From: Ilyonectria destructans
Lineage: Eukaryota; Ascomycota; Sordariomycetes; Hypocreales; Nectriaceae
Direction: 5' to 3'
Assembly (NCBI GenBank): GCA_020740775.1
Contig: JAHEWK010000026.1
Coordinates: 496,001-560,000, forward strand
DNA length: 64,000 bases
The notes beneath the pieces are model-generated. The model saw only the letters and a list, made by a program, of their open reading frames with translations. It did not search any database and was not told the DNA's origin. Positions within the stretch are counted from its first letter, which is position 1. Each line of letters opens with the position of its first letter. This document shows, piece after piece, positions 30,757 to 40,393 of the stretch. A program made the translations under genes and the position numbers.

Positions 30757-32852
30757 TTCCCGAGTGTTACATTGTCTCTCGATAGTCGTCGTCGTTCTTG
30801 TCGAGACTTCCTACTGTCCCTATGTTGAAGGGAACCGATGGGGTGGTAGATTTCTTCCAAAGTCTTGAGTTTGTCAGGGGCTTGTTTTCGTAGTTGGAGG
30901 TACCACTCTCTGTCCCCAACTGTCGTTCCCCTTGCTTCTTTGAGGTTGAACCCTCTTAGATGCATCTTGATTATGCGTCCGTAAATTTGTCCTTTGTTCT
31001 CGTCATGAATTGGACATCGTGTCCGCCCGCATCGTAGGGCGTGACTTTCTTTGCATGGAGTTTCTCCGTAGATAATTCCGTAGTCGTACACCCAGGCTGA
31101 ATTGTCTGGTTCCGGGTATTCCTGGCGAATGCGCTTCATCCTTCGATGGAATGCCGCCAGTTTTTCCGTCAAGTGTACTTGGCACTGTTCGTGGGGGCAT
31201 TCTTCCCATCGTCGGTCACCGTTGATGCATTCAATCTCTTTGGGATACATTCGTGTAAGTGTCCCGAATAGATTTTTATCCCATTGTTCGTGTTCCTCGA
31301 TCCATTGTTGACAACCATCGTAGTCATGAGATCCTGCAGTTGTCGCGCTGCTTTCTCCTCGCAAGGTTCGTTCCGTCAAGAATCGGGATTCTTTACTCGT
31401 GGTTCCGTCCGTATCCGACAGATATTCTGAGTCTTGTTCGGACTGTCCCTTGGAGTCGTTTTCGGAGTGTTCTTGTTCGTACAGATCAGGGTTGTTTTCT
31501 TCGTCGCTAGTTTCAGGGTATTCCTCCACTGGAGTTCTTCGTACCATGGCCACCGTGCGTGCTCGTGAAGACTCGGGTTCCTTGGTAGGTTTCGGGAAGA
31601 TAGCATTGACTACTTTTTCGTCCAAGTGGTCGATGCATTTGTCGTCATAGCAATGTGTCCACCCGAGATTCTTGTGATCAGGCTTGGTCGTTCTGATTGC
31701 TCGAGGTGCCTCTTCGTCATCCTGGTTCTGGACTATGTTAACCTGTTTCTTACCTTGGCTCCTTGGCTTCTTTGGCCGTTCGCAGTTAGACGAATAATGC
31801 CCATACTCGTTGCAATTGTAGCATTTGATCTTGCTGATGTCTCTCGGTTTCCCCCCTCTTCCTTTCTGAACGTTCCCCATGTTCATGGGTCCTGGTTCGG
31901 TGCCGTGAGAGGTGTCAGGCTGTCTCTTTTGTCCCTGGTTGGACTGGTTCTTAGCCTTGTATTGAGGGTAGCTGTAGCTCCCCTTCTTTTCCTGGCGTCT
32001 CGCGAAGTTTCGATTGTCGATCTTGACTGCCGTTTCCATGTAGTTATCCAATGTCATCGTAGCCTTGTCACTCTTGCAGAGTTCGTCCTTAACATCTTCC
32101 TTGAGGCCTCGATAGAACCTATCCTTGAGGTATGTCTCGTCCCAAGGTATCCTGGAGGCTATCTGAAGGAAGTTGGCGACATATTCAGATGCAGCCTTTG
32201 TTTGCTTCAGTCTCATCAGTCGATCAGTAGCCGCCTGTACTTCATCCACTTCCCCGAAGACTTTCTTCATCCTATCTTCGAAAACGTCGTAGTCTCGAAA
32301 GATTGCCATGGTCACATTGCTCGGGCTTCCTCGGACGTAATCGCTGAGGAATGGTTCGAACCATCCTAGCGCGCTTCCGGTGAGGCAGCTTCCTGCGAAC
32401 TGGACACGGTTTTCGTGCTTGAAGAACTGCGTGGGATAGTAGTGAAAATAGGTGCGTAATTCCGTCAGGAATGTTTTGAGCTTCTTTTGGTCTCCGTCAA
32501 ACTTGGTTGGTTTGTGAGGCTTGATGATTTCTCCGAGATCTTTTCCTCCATTGGCCTGGTTGGCAAGACTTTCGATGGTGTTGATTTGTTCGTTCCTGTG
32601 TCGGTTCCGTTCTTCATAGGTTCCAAGGAGGTTGTCGACTTGTTTCTGCAGGTTCTTGTTATTGTTCCGGAGCCTCTCGGTTTCTTCTGCCTGCTGTGCC
32701 TTGCTAAGCTCGAACTGGGCGAGGTTTCTTTCCTCGATCTCCTTCATTCTTTCAATGGCTCCATGCTGACTTTCGACCACCGCCATGAGGCTCTTGACAC
32801 GTTCATGTAAGACTCGGATTCTTTTGTCATCGTCTTCATCCGAATCAGACAT
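30732..32852 (-). CDS. gag: Gypsy Gag polyprotein with CCHC zinc knuckle
   Basis: A 706-aa ORF starting MSDSDEDDDKR. Residues 10-95 are predicted coiled coil. The retrotransposon Gag core follows (PHKPTKFDGDQKKLKTFL, then WFEPFLSDY). A single CCHC zinc knuckle CYNCNEYGHYSSNC lies near residue 350, followed by an acidic and Ser-rich C-terminal part. It packages element RNA in cytoplasmic virus-like particles. The start is only a few bases downstream of the internal LTR copy (32861-32989). The ORF overlaps pol by 25 bases in the -1 frame, where a canonical slippery heptamer occurs. No lesions. Confidence 0.92.
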   Translation of the reverse strand: MSDSDEDDDKRIRVLHERVKSLMAVVESQHGAIERMKEIEERNLAQFELSKAQQAEETERLRNNNKNLQKQVDNLLGTYEERNRHRNEQINTIESLANQANGGKDLGEIIKPHKPTKFDGDQKKLKTFLTELRTYFHYYPTQFFKHENRVQFAGSCLTGSALGWFEPFLSDYVRGSPSNVTMAIFRDYDVFEDRMKKVFGEVDEVQAATDRLMRLKQTKAASEYVANFLQIASRIPWDETYLKDRFYRGLKEDVKDELCKSDKATMTLDNYMETAVKIDNRNFARRQEKKGSYSYPQYKAKNQSNQGQKRQPDTSHGTEPGPMNMGNVQKGRGGKPRDISKIKCYNCNEYGHYSSNCERPKKPRSQGKKQVNIVQNQDDEEAPRAIRTTKPDHKNLGWTHCYDDKCIDHLDEKVVNAIFPKPTKEPESSRARTVAMVRRTPVEEYPETSDEENNPDLYEQEHSENDSKGQSEQDSEYLSDTDGTTSKESRFLTERTLRGESSATTAGSHDYDGCQQWIEEHEQWDKNLFGTLTRMYPKEIECINGDRRWEECPHEQCQVHLTEKLAAFHRRMKRIRQEYPEPDNSAWVYDYGIIYGETPCKESHALRCGRTRCPIHDENKGQIYGRIIKMHLRGFNLKEARGTTVGDREWYLQLRKQAPDKLKTLEEIYHPIGSLQHRDSRKSRQERRRLSRDNVTLGNPNDERHL
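30750..30756 (-). promoter_or_regulatory. Probable -1 ribosomal frameshift site between gag and pol
   Basis: In the gag frame the codons CCA AAC are preceded by C, giving the heptamer CCCAAAC (X XXY YYZ). Slipping back one base enters exactly the open pol frame (CCC AAA CGA CGA...), 16 bases before the gag stop codon at 30734-30732. Confidence 0.75.
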
Positions 32853-32860
32853 TCGGACAA

Positions 32861-32989
32861 TGTCTTCTTCATGGTCCTCCGGACAGCAGTTGGCTTAAAA
32901 GAGCAGCTAGTGTGCCCAGTAGTCGCCATCACAGCGATTATTGACCAATCTTTTGCCCTATGGTACAGCGGTCTAGCACAACCGTTACA
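32861..32989 (-). repeat. Internal LTR copy immediately upstream of gag
   Basis: Matches the 128-bp LTR at 36428-36555 from GGTCCTCCGGACAGCAG to CCGTTACA. The first few bases differ (TGTCTTCTTC instead of TGTCACGGCC). Directly beyond its end is a tRNA-like stretch (to about 33040). Confidence 0.8.
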
Positions 32990-33325
32990 CGATAATCGCT
33001 GCAGGCGGGTGGTCTTAGGTTCGATTCCAGGGTTTGGTTGTGCCTTAGGAAGCCCGTTCCGGACCGCTCACAAGGTGCCCAGTTGAACCAGCGTTCCTAA
33101 TAAGTCAAGTCTAGCAAGTCAAGTTGGCAAGCCAAATCAAGTCTTGCAAATCAAATCGTCGGGCTCACAACACAAATCAAGTCAAGTTCTCCTCACTCAG
33201 ACTTGCCAGACTTGCAAGTCATATATGGCATCTGGTTTTTCCTCTATATAGGGTCAATTGGCCCCGGAAAGTGGCCAATTATAGTTCTGGTGATAATTTT
33301 CTTGGTGTTGTCTCCCGTCTCCAAA

Positions 33326-33405
33326 GGGGCCCAATAGGTGCGCACCTGGGTGCGCATGGAAGTGTCACGTGCTGCGCACCCGGGTGCGCGCACCTATTGG
33401 GCCCC
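33326..33405. repeat. 80-bp GC-rich palindrome upstream of the hAT transposase
   Basis: GGGGCCCAATAGGTGCGC at the left end and its complement at the right end, with further pairing of GGGTGCGCA inside, so nearly the whole segment can fold into one hairpin. It lies in the 5' leader region of the hAT transposase. Confidence 0.8.
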
Positions 33406-33515
33406 AACATCTGGCGTCGCGCCGTCGCGGTGACGCGGTGCTCAATAAATTTCACCAAGACTTTGTCACAAGTCATCAATTCCTCCACCAATTCCTGAGC
33501 TTTCGTACCGAAACA

Positions 33516-36074
33516 ATGGATACGCCTTCCTCAACTGCCCTTTCAGATGCCGACGATTTTTCCAACGGATTGACTGCTGGAAACGACGCGTTCTCGGTCC
33601 TTAGACGAGCTTCGTCCTCGAATTCCCTGTCCTTTACCTACCAGACTGCCAGTATTCGAGCCGACGATATCAGGGGCGCGAAGGATGTGGATGAACTCCC
33701 CAAGATCAAGCTGAAAAGCGACGGCAGGGTTAATACCTATATCCTTGAGGCATGGCTACACAAGAAAAGGAAGCGCAATTCGTGGATACAGCCCCATGTC
33801 AACTGTCTCGTTCGATTGAACCCCGACGACACGCACGAAGACGTCTTTCTTTGCAAGCACTGCGAATCGATCGGAATAACGAAGCTATTCGATGGGGAGG
33901 CAACTACGTCAGCAGGCAGGCATCTCAAGAAACAGCACCGTATATTTCCAGATGGGGAGCTTCAAGACCAAGATGGGGACGAGCCCCTTGCAAAGAGACA
34001 AGCAATAATCGACTTTGCGAAGACGTCGAGCTCCGACAAGTCCTCCCAACGCCTCGTGGTTCGTACGGCAGCTGACGAATTCAAGAATCTCTTGATGGGT
34101 TGGATTATCGACGCAAATATCCCCTTCTACGGCATTGAACACCCTCTTTTCCGCGAACTCCTTCTGGTACTTAATAGGGACTTCATTAATGAGCTCTTAC
34201 CTGAAAGCGCTGATACAGTCAAGAATTGGATCACTATGGAGTACGAAACTCGAAAGACACTTCTAAAGCGTGAGTTCCAAGTGGCTCGGAGCAAAATCCA
34301 TATCACCTTTGACCTCTGGACTTCTCCAAACAATATTGCATTGCTTTCCATTATCGCCCACTTTGTTGACACTTCTGGGAAGCTCCAGATACGTCTATTG
34401 TCCCTTGAACGGGTTGAAGGCAGCCACGGAGGCGAGAACCAGGCTCGGATCATGGTCCAGTTGTTTAGGGACTTCGATATTAGCAAGAAACTCGGCTTCT
34501 TTACTGCTGATAACGCTGATTCTTGCGATACGGCAGTCAGGGCCATTCTTAAAGCGTTGAAGCCTCACTTAACTGAGTACCAAAGAGTCAAACTTGAAAG
34601 GCAGGTTCGAATCCGCTGCTTTGGCCACGTACTCAACCTCTCTGCCAAGGCCTTCCTCGAGGGAGCTTCGTCAGAAATCTTCGACTCTGCCTATAATAAG
34701 GACAATCTTGATGTTGATACTGAACTGAGGCTTCTCAAAGAGTGGAGGAAGTATGGCCCAGTTGGCAAGCTTCACAACGCCGTCCATTTCATCCGCAGAT
34801 CCTCTCAACGGAGAGACCAATTCCTTGCAATCACCACTGGTCGAATCCGCGCGGATGTATTGCAAGAGCTGGGGCTTTGGCTAATCGAAAAGGACGTGGT
34901 GGGCTTGATGGTGAAGGCAGACAACGATACGCGGTGGAATTCGATATACCTTATGATCCTTCGCGCTATCAAGCTTAAGGACATCATTGATACCTTCTGC
35001 AGGCTGAGCAGGACAGACGAGAAACCTGAAAAACGGATCCCTGAAGAAGATGTCTTGCAACACGAAGACTGGCTCGTCCTCACGGAAATCCTCGAAATCT
35101 TGAAGCCATATATCGAGTATACCAAATACTTTGAGGGCAGGGAACCCAGGTTTGCGGAGGTCATCTCAACAGTCTGTTGCTTGCAAGACCACCTCAAGGA
35201 AATGCAAAAACGCTATAATGAGGGCCTTGTTGGTACACCTTTCGAGACACCACAGATCGATCTAGAAGAGCCTTCCTTTGGGTCTTCCGATTCAGCTGAA
35301 AGCTGTATATTTGTTGCAGGTGACGAATCCCAGATGCCTCGGCGCTCGCAGAGGGAAATCAGACTTCCTACCCGCCTCCAAGACTTCGAAGTCGATATTT
35401 CCTCTCCAAGACAAGCCTCGTCTATTCCTCAGAGCCGATCCTCTCCGCCTGAGTCACCAAGAGCCACTGAGGAGCTCCAACTCGGCGATCTAAGCCTCCG
35501 ATATATACAGCACTCGCTTGAGTTTGCCTCTAAGAAGCTGGAAAAGTACAGGAATCTGATGGAGGAGACAGGGGTCTATTGGGCGGCAATGATTCTGCAC
35601 CCAGCTCACAAGATACGGTTTATCGAAGTCTACTACCCCGAACGCAAGGAGGCCATTGTCAAGGACTTCAGGGCTTTGTTTGACGACTCATACGCGGATA
35701 GGGCAAGCGGGAGCTCTCAGCCAGTTCCTCAGAATGTCCAGGCGAAGAAGACGAAGACTCCGTGGATCACTAAGGGCAATTATTATCAGACCCAACAACC
35801 ACGCTTGATCGACGAGATTGAGGACTACCTTTCAGAGCCTCCACGGCCATTGGCTGAGGAAGAGACTAATCAGGGAGGTGGGGAGGAAGCTGAGGACCTT
35901 ATTTCGTGGTGGATCAGCAGAAAGGGCAAGTGGCCAAGGCTGTATCGAATGGCAATAGACTTCTTGACTATTCCTGCTATGTCAAGCGAGTGTGAGAGGT
36001 GCTTCAGCGTTGCGAAGCTTCAGATCTCTTCTCAGAGGCATCGGCAACACTTTGCAACGATGAAGTCTTGTTAA
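33516..36074 (+). CDS. hAT family transposase
   Basis: Start chosen at MDTPSSTALS (33516). The frame is open further upstream, but that part overlaps the GC-rich palindrome and does not look like protein. Order of features: an N-terminal BED-like zinc finger (FLCKHCE ... HLKKQH), the RNase H-like core with FDLWTSPNN (first Asp), FFTADNADS (second Asp) and CFGHVLNL, a variable insertion, and the C-terminal dimerisation region TIPAMSSECERCFS. About 852 aa. The ORF ends at a TAA inside the motif usually reading CECLKNW; the next 28 codons stay open and resemble the expected C-terminus, so a nonsense change has probably removed the tail. Otherwise it is intact. Confidence 0.9.
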   Translation: MDTPSSTALSDADDFSNGLTAGNDAFSVLRRASSSNSLSFTYQTASIRADDIRGAKDVDELPKIKLKSDGRVNTYILEAWLHKKRKRNSWIQPHVNCLVRLNPDDTHEDVFLCKHCESIGITKLFDGEATTSAGRHLKKQHRIFPDGELQDQDGDEPLAKRQAIIDFAKTSSSDKSSQRLVVRTAADEFKNLLMGWIIDANIPFYGIEHPLFRELLLVLNRDFINELLPESADTVKNWITMEYETRKTLLKREFQVARSKIHITFDLWTSPNNIALLSIIAHFVDTSGKLQIRLLSLERVEGSHGGENQARIMVQLFRDFDISKKLGFFTADNADSCDTAVRAILKALKPHLTEYQRVKLERQVRIRCFGHVLNLSAKAFLEGASSEIFDSAYNKDNLDVDTELRLLKEWRKYGPVGKLHNAVHFIRRSSQRRDQFLAITTGRIRADVLQELGLWLIEKDVVGLMVKADNDTRWNSIYLMILRAIKLKDIIDTFCRLSRTDEKPEKRIPEEDVLQHEDWLVLTEILEILKPYIEYTKYFEGREPRFAEVISTVCCLQDHLKEMQKRYNEGLVGTPFETPQIDLEEPSFGSSDSAESCIFVAGDESQMPRRSQREIRLPTRLQDFEVDISSPRQASSIPQSRSSPPESPRATEELQLGDLSLRYIQHSLEFASKKLEKYRNLMEETGVYWAAMILHPAHKIRFIEVYYPERKEAIVKDFRALFDDSYADRASGSSQPVPQNVQAKKTKTPWITKGNYYQTQQPRLIDEIEDYLSEPPRPLAEEETNQGGGEEAEDLISWWISRKGKWPRLYRMAIDFLTIPAMSSECERCFSVAKLQISSQRHRQHFATMKSC

Positions 36075-36427
36075 TGCCTCAAGAACTGGGCTAGGATGGG
36101 TATATTCAATTGGAACGAGATGGGAGTTAGTAAAGCCTCTGGAGAGATCTCTGGAGGATAATCTGGGCCTAGGACTTGTCAAACACCACAAGTCAAGTCA
36201 AATCTACGTCAGAAACAAACAAATATAGCCTGAAAATAGGCCAAGTCGACAAGTCTGGGGTGCCGACTTGACTTACTTGGCTTGTTAGGAACGCTGAGTT
36301 GAACACGCGCACGGAGGGCAGTGCGGGGTAGCCTTGGGGGTTGGCTAGCTGCCACACCGGATAAACGTTTAACCTTCCGGCCCGGATTCCAAAGGCTCGG
36401 GACGAGCCTTGTGGGAGGGGAGCATCG

Positions 36428-36555
36428 TGTCACGGCCTGGTCCTCCGGACAGCAGTTGGCTTAAAAGAGCAGCTAGTGTGCCCAGTAGTCGCCATCACAG
36501 CGATTATTGACCAATCTTTTGCCCTATGGTACAGCGGTCTAGCACAACCGTTACA
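36428..36555 (-). repeat. Terminal (5') LTR of the gypsy element
   Basis: A 128-bp LTR, TGTCACGG...CCGTTACA in plus orientation, followed by target duplication ATGGA. Identical in length to the solo copy at 62498-62625. Confidence 0.85.
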
Positions 36556-37028
36556 ATGGACTAGAGATAACAGAGGCAATTGAGGGTGAAAGTGACTGCG
36601 AAGAATTCATCGTCGTCAAGGGCGAAGATGATGAAGAGGATCTCTGATTTCCTGTCTTTCAATAGACCAGCTGAATTACTATACAATTCCTTAATCATAT
36701 ACGAAAAACCCGACTTCTTGACTGTAATTTCAGGAGTCGCGATGCCCCTTAATCCTGTATGCAAAGTCCCACTTGTAGATAGGCAAAAACATGCTTGAAA
36801 TGAAGGTACATTAAGAGATATAGAAAATTGGCTGCGTGCGGATGTATCTTCTTTTCGCATCTCAAGGTCGTTTTTGCAGGTCAGCGGACCCCCGGTCCAT
36901 GAGGTACGAATGGCGGGGACGGCCGACTTAAAGGCCCCCCTAGTAGACTGTTTAACGTGCATGATACGGCATAATGGAGTAAAAAGTGGAAATGCTAAGA
37001 GGATGAATTTCTCGAGTTTCTACGGTAT

Positions 37029-37859
37029 TGCGCTGCGATCATACCACCAAGATCACAAGATCGTCATCTGTCCATGGGCTGAGAGCTTTGGGCTGCTAGG
37101 TAGTGAGCTATGCGTCATAATATCAGAAAGCAAATCAACACAACCTAGCTGCTTTTGCCCCAGTTGACCCAGTCGGCCTCGAGATATTCAACGTGGGCGC
37201 TAGGCTTTGACAGCCTCTCAAGGTGCGGGAAATACTTACGCTTCCAAAAAGATATGTGTTATATATTCCTAGTAGCCATTAAAAGTATCGGATTTGTAGA
37301 ATAATAAGGGTTCGGTCCCGCTAGGAAGGGGAGGTTGTTATAGGATGTACCGGAGATTCCGGCCCAGAGTCTTAAAAGTTCCCCACCACAGCTGATGATA
37401 CTCAGTACCCGCAACATTGATCGTGCCTTTCAACTTATCCTCCAGCATGTGCTTGACCTGGCCGGGGTGTTTTTTTTTTTTTTGGCTCGGAGGGACGGTG
37501 CAGATCCTAAGGCCTACCGCCTTGGTGCCCCACTTCCAAGAACCGGAGCTCCGCTAACCAAATTTATGCTCCGGGTCCGGCCTATTTTCGCCACCGGCGC
37601 TTTCTTTACGACATCCTTTAGCCTAGTAAATACCAGGAAGCTGGAATTCTCTGTCCATTCCGGGGCCCCGCAAATGGTCTGTGCCATGATTGCTCATGAT
37701 CGAAAAAACGTGCAAGGCAGTTGCCTCTGGCTCAGCAGGGGGACGAATAAATAGGCGAAGTCTCCTCTCAGTATCGCAAGCTTCATCAAGATTTCACCCA
37801 GTATTCTTCTCTTCTTCTCGTCCAAGATCATCTTTGCACGAGCATTCACACGTACCATA
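37029..37859. promoter_or_regulatory. Promoter region of the Dal5-type transporter
   Basis: About 830 bp between the outer transposon and the transporter start. It contains a T-tract (37469-37484). No ORF or element end is seen. Confidence 0.4.
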
Positions 37860-40393
37860 ATGGCAATCTCGGAGCAGAATCGCAAGGCGCTTCGAGGATC
37901 GGAAGTCAAGATGGTTGAGGATGCGCGGAATGGTGGGGACGTCCGGTCCACCGAGGACAAAAGCGATTTTCAAATGAACCATGTCCAATACACCGATAAA
38001 GGTAGAGATGGTGCACCTTCTATAGCATTTTGGCATGTCGGAGGGCTGACAAAAGACACAGAGAAGTCGGCTGTTCGCCGCAAGATTGACTGGCGCATTA
38101 TGCCTCTTGCTGCTTGGTCATGTGGCCTGCAGTTCGTCGACAAGGTTCGAGCCCTGGGGCCAACGCTGCATCCTCCCATGTGGATGTGCAGCATCTCGCT
38201 AATCAGCGATCCATCATCTAGTCTGCCCTTGGTGCTGCTGCAACCTATGGTCTCCGAGACGACCTCAACCTTCACGGCCAGGAATATTCTTGGTGCGTTT
38301 CGGTAAATCCTTCCTCGATAGCCAATACAAGTGTCTCGAGCTCAAATAAGCCTGACCTACCCAAATAGATCTTCTACTTCGGCTATCTCGTTGGGTCCTT
38401 TGTCTCCGGTCGCGGTCTCCAATACTTCCACTGTGGCCGATTCATTGGAGCCGCGTACTTCTTCTGGGGCGGAACGTTGCTCGGATGCATGGGTGCCAAC
38501 GGTTTCGCCAGCCTGATGGTACTCCGATTCCTTCTCGGGTATGAGAACTTTGTCAAAGACCCAGTGGCCACTGACTAATGTGGAAAACAGAATCGCCGAG
38601 TCTTGTCTTGTCCCCGGACTTCTACTCATGTGAGTCCGCTGAATGGATCCTCATGCTGGAATAACGCCCCTTTCTGACCACCATTGCAGCACAACTATGT
38701 GGTATTTCAATTTGCCGTCCGCCTGTATGTACAGACCAAGAAATATCTGATGCAGTTGACAGGTACACTCAAAAGGAGCAGCCACTGCGCTTCGGCTTAT
38801 GGACTGCACTGAACGGATTCTTGCCCGTCCCCTTCCTCATGATTTACTATGGTAAAGGTGTCATAGTTCCGTAATGGAAGACATGATCTAACGTTCATAG
38901 GTCTTGGGCATGTCACGGCCAGCCCTCTTGTGAGTAAATCATTGTCGCCTTCGTCCCAGATACCTAGTTTCCTAACCAATTTCGCATAGGTATCTTGGAA
39001 ATTAATCTTCCTGCTTCTTGGAATCCTTAGTTGCATCACGGGTATCCTCCTTGTAAGTTCCATGAAGGGTGTGAGCTATCTTGTACTGAGACGAACCTAT
39101 CAGTGGCTTATTATGCCCGACTCTCCGGAGACGGCTACGTGGTTGACTGAGAAGGAAAGGGCTATTGCTGTAGCACGCATGGCTGAAGACCAACTTGGTG
39201 TCAAAAATGGTAAGCTTTCTTAACCCACATGCATCATATAGGCCCTGGATACTGATGCTGCGGGTCAAGATACCTTCAAATGGGACCAGGTTTGTCCTGC
39301 ACCGTTGCAATTCCAGCACATGAGCTCACCAAGCAAACCAGCTCAAAGAGGCTCTTCTCGATTATCGTTGCTGGATGATTGTGCTGCAGATGTTCTTTTC
39401 TCAGGCCATGGGGAACGTGACGACAAACTTTTTGGGTATCATCATCAAGGTAAGAGCTTAGAAAACTGGGTGCCCTGGGTCCCAACCCTCCAGTCTGGTA
39501 GATGGCAGTGCGACTAACAATATTCCAACGGTGTAGGGTTTCGGTTACTCTCAACTCAAGGCCCAGTTGTTCACGGCACCCAATTACGCCTGCCAGGTAA
39601 GGCCTTCGCCCCATGGACGCTCTGAAATATTTGGGTCCATTTGCCACTTACGCCGTGCATCTTGTAACCTCCGAGCTCACATCCCGTAGGGTTTCACGCA
39701 ACTCATCGTTTCCGGCCTGCCCACTTATTCGAGGCGGTTTCGCAACATGAAACAGCCTCTAACGGCCGTTGCAAGTATCATATCTCTCATTGGAGTTATC
39801 ATCTTGCATATTACGCCTCCGGAACCCGAATATCAAAATCGCCGACTGGGCGCCTGCATTCTTCTGTCATGTGCCGGTGTTAACTATACCGTCATCATGT
39901 CTGTGATTGGAAGCAACATCACTGGATTTACCAAGAAGCAGCTCGTAACCTCCATGTCGTTCTTCCTGTATTGCGTTATCAACATTATCACACCTCAGAC
40001 CTTCATCGGTACTGAGTCGCCTCGATATCCTACTGGCATGGTCTTTGTTATGACGTGAGTCTCGTGTTCTGAATCTCGTGGTCGTCAAGACTTCGGTATG
40101 ATCTAACCACGTATTTTGGCGCAGACTTATCTCGATCTTCATTGCCCTGACGCTTTCTACATGGATGGCTATGAGACTGGAGAATGCACGAAGGGACAAG
40201 AAGGCTAAGACCCATCCTAGCTATACTCCTCTACGCGGTGAAGAATGTGCGAACAACATCTCGTAAGTAAACTCCCTGGAAGCGTCCGATTGCACGCATC
40301 AATGCCTTTGTGAAGCCAGCAAGCCATGATTCTAATATTACCTTCAGAGATGACACCGATAAGCAGAACAAACGATTCCGATACTCGCCGTGA
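37860..40393 (+). CDS. MFS transporter, Dal5/Tna1 anion:cation symporter family
   Basis: A 536-aa permease assembled from 15 exons. The introns are 38145-38221, 38303-38368, 38539-38590, 38630-38689, 38702-38762, 38852-38900, 38930-38989, 39053-39103, 39210-39269, 39290-39341, 39450-39536, 39597-39689, 40055-40124 and 40263-40347; the spliced CDS is 1611 nt and open. Family features: cytosolic N-terminus, RRKIDWRIMPLAAWSCGLQF leading into LGAAATYGLR at TM1-2, GRFIGAAYFFWGG, the MPDSPETATWL segment before the central loop, KGFGYSQLKAQLF and a polar C-terminus. Members take up allantoate, nicotinate, pantothenate or similar organic anions with protons. In this setting it could import the substrate of the neighbouring enzymes. 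Intact. Confidence 0.9.

Larger units (their letters stand above)
33089..36296 (+). mobile_element. hAT DNA transposon (3,208 bp), TSD AGTTGAAC
   Basis: Perfect 8-bp duplication AGTTGAAC (33081-33088 and 36297-36304). Terminal inverted repeats start CAGCGTTCCTAA, with several AAGTCAAGT-type subterminal repeats behind each end. It encodes one transposase. Confidence 0.95.
26611..36555 (-). mobile_element. Ty3/gypsy chromodomain LTR retrotransposon (composite), TSD ATGGA
   Basis: A 9.9-kb insertion flanked by ATGGA (26606-26610 and 36556-36560), coding on the minus strand. It has gag at 32852-30732, pol at 30756-27100, a right LTR at 36428-36555 (128 bp), an internal LTR copy at about 32861-32989 and a rearranged LTR at the left (26611-26681). 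A hAT element occupies most of the space between the two right-hand LTR copies; only about 222 bp of original sequence separates them once the hAT is removed. Confidence 0.85.
26370..36647 (+). pseudogene. Split transposon ORF: left part 26370-26610, right part 36561-36647
   Basis: The left part reads SQKWARSFMRRHKINS (a CENP-B-type helix-turn-helix flavour), then, with frame changes, PDWESAVPWPSYYDAEVIEE and EEKERRANRALLLNLETDG. The right part continues LEITEAIEGESDCEEF and IVVKGEDDEEDL before a stop. When 26611-36560 (the retroelement plus one ATGGA copy) is removed, the two parts join exactly in frame. This indicates an acidic C-terminal tail like those of pogo-type transposases. The left part already carries stops, so the host element was old when the retroelement landed, or decayed later. 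Confidence 0.55.
25527..37028. mobile_element. Outer DNA transposon with long diverged TIRs, host of the nested elements
   Basis: Diverged inverted repeats of about 270 bp flank the block. The left arm starts ATACCGTAGAAACT at 25527 and contains GTCCCCGCCATTC and CCTGCAAAAACGACCTTGAG near 25700-25755. The right arm carries the complement between 36860 and 37028. Between them lies a split ORF and, within it, the LTR retrotransposon. Target duplication not identified. Confidence 0.6.

Noticed and set aside
33369..33515. Upstream extension of the hAT transposase frame
   Set aside because: It reads through the GC-rich palindrome and looks like non-protein sequence; Met at 33516 is preferred.
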